This document shows positions 6,164 to 7,695 of a stretch of DNA of 7,695 nt, one piece after another; position 1 is the first letter of the stretch, and the number at the start of each line of letters is the position of its first letter. Source of the DNA: Chitinophagales bacterium (GTDB lineage Bacteria; Bacteroidota; Bacteroidia; Chitinophagales; UBA2359); NCBI GenBank assembly GCA_020629335.1, contig JAHDDN010000195.1, positions 1-7,695 of the forward strand. The letters are read 5' to 3'. The translations under genes were made by a program, and so were the position numbers. The notes below the pieces were generated by a model. That model was not told the DNA's origin, ran no database searches, and saw only the letters and a list, made by a program, of their open reading frames with translations.

Positions 6164-7695
6164 ATGAAAAAGCAATTAATACCTGTTCTCCAGAGTGAAT
6201 TTTTACTTCTGGCTTCTTTCCTTATATTGTTTCTTTTAATTCCCAATTTTATAGATGCTAGTCCACCTTTAGGGACTCAACGATTGGATAGCCTGGTTTT
6301 TTCCGAAAATGTGAAATCAACCTTCGCTTATGATGTTTTTGGTAATCTTCTTTTAGAAAGCGAATGGGCATGGAATTCGGGAAATACTTCGTGGATGGAG
6401 GTTGCTAAAACTGAATATGTTTGGGATCAGGATTTTCTTTCACAGGAAACTGAGTTTTTTTTCGATTCATTAAGCAATCAAATTGTTGAAAATAAAAGAC
6501 TTGATTATATTCTCAATAGCAGTGGATTTGTAACTACGGTAACTGAATCTTATTGGGAACCTAATCCAGGACAATGGATAGCTGCTGCAAAATCGGAATT
6601 TACCTTAAACTTGAATGGAGAAAACCTTCAGCAGATTGATTATTACTGGGATTCGGCAAATAGCACTTGGGTCAACAATTGGGAATATGACTTTACCTTA
6701 GATACAAGCGACAATACCGTTTTGGTAATCGGTTATTTTTGGGAAGCAACAATTACACAATGGACTGAGGGATGGAAGGCCGAGTACAGTTATGATGCAT
6801 CGGATAATCTAATATCACAAACGGAATATTATAAAGACCAGGCTAACAGCTTATGGATTCCGTACGAAAAAATTGATTACAGCTATCTCACTGGTGGGAA
6901 TATTTCCATTCAAACGAGTTTTTACAAAAACAGTCCGACTGGGCCTTGGGTTCCAAATGAGCAATATGAATACACTTATGATGCAAGCGGAAATGTTTCA
7001 GTACAGTCTGCCAGTTATTGGAATGCTTCCAATAATTCATGGCTTAACAACTGGAACTTTGATTATTCCTATAATAATGGGTTTGACTTAAGCGAATTGA
7101 TAATTCCCTATTATTATCAGGAGAGCTTATTGTTTAATCACATGCTTACCAACTATACTTATTCTTACTGGGAAGCAAATAGTAGTAATTGGGTTGCGAA
7201 TGAGTATTGGGAGTTGTTTTATTCCTCCGTGGCTCAAGTTTTAGGTTGTACAGATGCTACTGCCTGTAATTATGATGCTACTGCTAATTGTGATGATGGC
7301 TCTTGCCTGCCTTCTCCCAATTGCAATACAAATATTTGCGAAGGCAATACTCAAATTCCTGATCCAGCTAATCCTTGCAATTGTATTGATGATGTTATCC
7401 AAGTTTTAGGTTGTACAAATGCTACTGCCTGTAATTATGATGCTACTGCTAATTGTGCTAATGGCTCTTGCTTACCTGCCCCAACGTGTAACGTAGATAT
7501 TTGCACAGGCAACACTCAAATTATTGATCCGGCTAACCCATGCAATTGTATTGATGATGTTATTCAAGTTTTAGGTTGTACCGATATTACTGCCTGTAAT
7601 TATGATGTTACTGCAAATTGTGATAATGGCTCTTGCTTGCCTTCTCCAAACTGCAATATAGATATTTGCACAGGCAACACTCAAGTACCTGATCC
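6164..7695 (+). CDS. Large secreted repeat protein, 3' end beyond the window
   Basis: The frame stays open from ATG 6164 to the right edge: 510 full codons, no stop, so the gene is partial here. An in-frame TAA at 6149-6151 fixes the start. Residues 1-32 form a signal peptide with a long hydrophobic core (13-27) and probable cleavage near IDA-S. Residues 54-357 are about nine and a half degenerate repeats of ~31 residues rich in Tyr, Phe and Trp (YxYDxxGN...YYW...W). From residue 358 a different, cysteine-rich 55-residue repeat of the GCTDxTACNYD type begins, with two complete copies and one cut by the edge. Both repeat styles occur in exported Bacteroidota proteins, which often end in a type IX secretion sorting domain; such a domain would lie past the window and is a prediction only. 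No catalytic domain is visible. The role is unknown; adhesion or surface scaffolding is a guess. It follows the polysaccharide operon by 131 nt, so co-transcription is uncertain. Confidence 0.88.
   Translation, partial: MKKQLIPVLQSEFLLLASFLILFLLIPNFIDASPPLGTQRLDSLVFSENVKSTFAYDVFGNLLLESEWAWNSGNTSWMEVAKTEYVWDQDFLSQETEFFFDSLSNQIVENKRLDYILNSSGFVTTVTESYWEPNPGQWIAAAKSEFTLNLNGENLQQIDYYWDSANSTWVNNWEYDFTLDTSDNTVLVIGYFWEATITQWTEGWKAEYSYDASDNLISQTEYYKDQANSLWIPYEKIDYSYLTGGNISIQTSFYKNSPTGPWVPNEQYEYTYDASGNVSVQSASYWNASNNSWLNNWNFDYSYNNGFDLSELIIPYYYQESLLFNHMLTNYTYSYWEANSSNWVANEYWELFYSSVAQVLGCTDATACNYDATANCDDGSCLPSPNCNTNICEGNTQIPDPANPCNCIDDVIQVLGCTNATACNYDATANCANGSCLPAPTCNVDICTGNTQIIDPANPCNCIDDVIQVLGCTDITACNYDVTANCDNGSCLPSPNCNIDICTGNTQVPD
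6323..7234 (+). repeat. Degenerate 31-residue aromatic tandem repeats within the secreted protein
   Basis: Residues 54-330 divide without gaps into nine units of 31, 30, 31, 31, 31, 31, 31, 31 and 30 residues, beginning at 54, 85, 115, 146, 177, 208, 239, 270 and 301. A shortened tenth unit fills 331-357. The shared pattern is an opening (Y/F)xY-D, then G-N or D-N about four residues on, a central YYW or YFW near position 15-17, and a Trp near position 24 followed by a polar or charged end. Units 6 and 8 (YSYDASDN, YTYDASGN) are the clearest. The DNA is strongly diverged between units, so this is an old expansion. The opening resembles YD/RHS-type repeats, but the period and the tryptophans are different; a repeated beta-hairpin structure is my inference. 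Confidence 0.85.
7235..7695 (+). repeat. 165-bp tandem repeats encoding 55-residue cysteine-rich modules
   Basis: Copies start at 7235, 7400 and 7565, an exact 165-bp (55-codon) period; the third is cut at the window edge after 131 bp. Each full copy encodes eight cysteines, beginning QVLGCT, continuing TACNYD and NGSC or DGSC, and closing with DPANPCNCIDDVI. The first ~57 bp and the last ~20 bp of a copy are nearly identical in DNA, whereas the middle varies, partly by synonymous change. The even cysteine number suggests four disulfides per module after export (inference). The frame is kept across all copies, so gain or loss of a unit would change protein length without breaking the gene. 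Confidence 0.95.

Noticed and set aside
6873..7091. 72-codon plus-strand reading frame rich in Met and Ile
   Set aside because: It is an out-of-frame reading of the aromatic repeat region; the main frame has a signal peptide and regular repeats.
7235..7695. Possible CRISPR-like array because of regularly spaced repeats
   Set aside because: The period is 165 bp, the repeats are coding and in frame, and there are no short identical repeats separated by unique spacers.

Overview
The window reads as chromosomal DNA of a Bacteroidota bacterium. The DNA is AT-rich, genes start without Shine-Dalgarno sequences, and the last gene carries a cysteine-rich repeat (GCTDxTACNYD...DDGSC type) that I know mainly from secreted proteins of this phylum. 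A match to the Bacteroidota -7 promoter element (TAnnTTTG) lies upstream of the first gene. I cannot name the genus.

Layout: positions 1-137 are a short leader with a possible promoter. Positions 138-6032 hold five tightly packed plus-strand genes, almost certainly one operon. They are an exported TPR/beta-barrel outer-membrane protein (138-1643), a membrane-embedded family 2 glycosyltransferase of the cellulose-synthase type (1647-3260), glucose-1-phosphate cytidylyltransferase RfbF (3257-4033), CDP-glucose 4,6-dehydratase RfbG (4018-5133), and a further NAD(P)-dependent sugar-nucleotide SDR enzyme (5121-6032). Junctions are +3, -4, -16 and -13 nt, so translation is probably coupled. Positions 6033-6163 are a non-coding gap with an AT-rich hairpin. 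From 6164 a large secreted repeat protein runs off the right edge without a stop codon.

How the genes may work together (inference): RfbF makes CDP-glucose, RfbG turns it into CDP-4-keto-6-deoxyglucose, and the SDR enzyme finishes a CDP-6-deoxysugar of unknown identity. The usual next enzyme for 3,6-dideoxyhexoses, RfbH, is absent. The glycosyltransferase would polymerise and move a glycan across the inner membrane, and the TPR/barrel protein would pass it through the outer membrane. That resembles synthase-dependent exopolysaccharide systems (BcsA/BcsC, PgaC/PgaA, E. coli YaiP/YaiO), but here it is linked to a dedicated CDP-sugar supply. This is the most interesting candidate system in the window.

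The last gene contains two unrelated repeat families back to back: about nine and a half degenerate 31-residue aromatic repeats, then exact-period 55-residue (165 bp) cysteine-rich repeats. It is probably a cell-surface or secreted protein. Its link to the operon is unproven.
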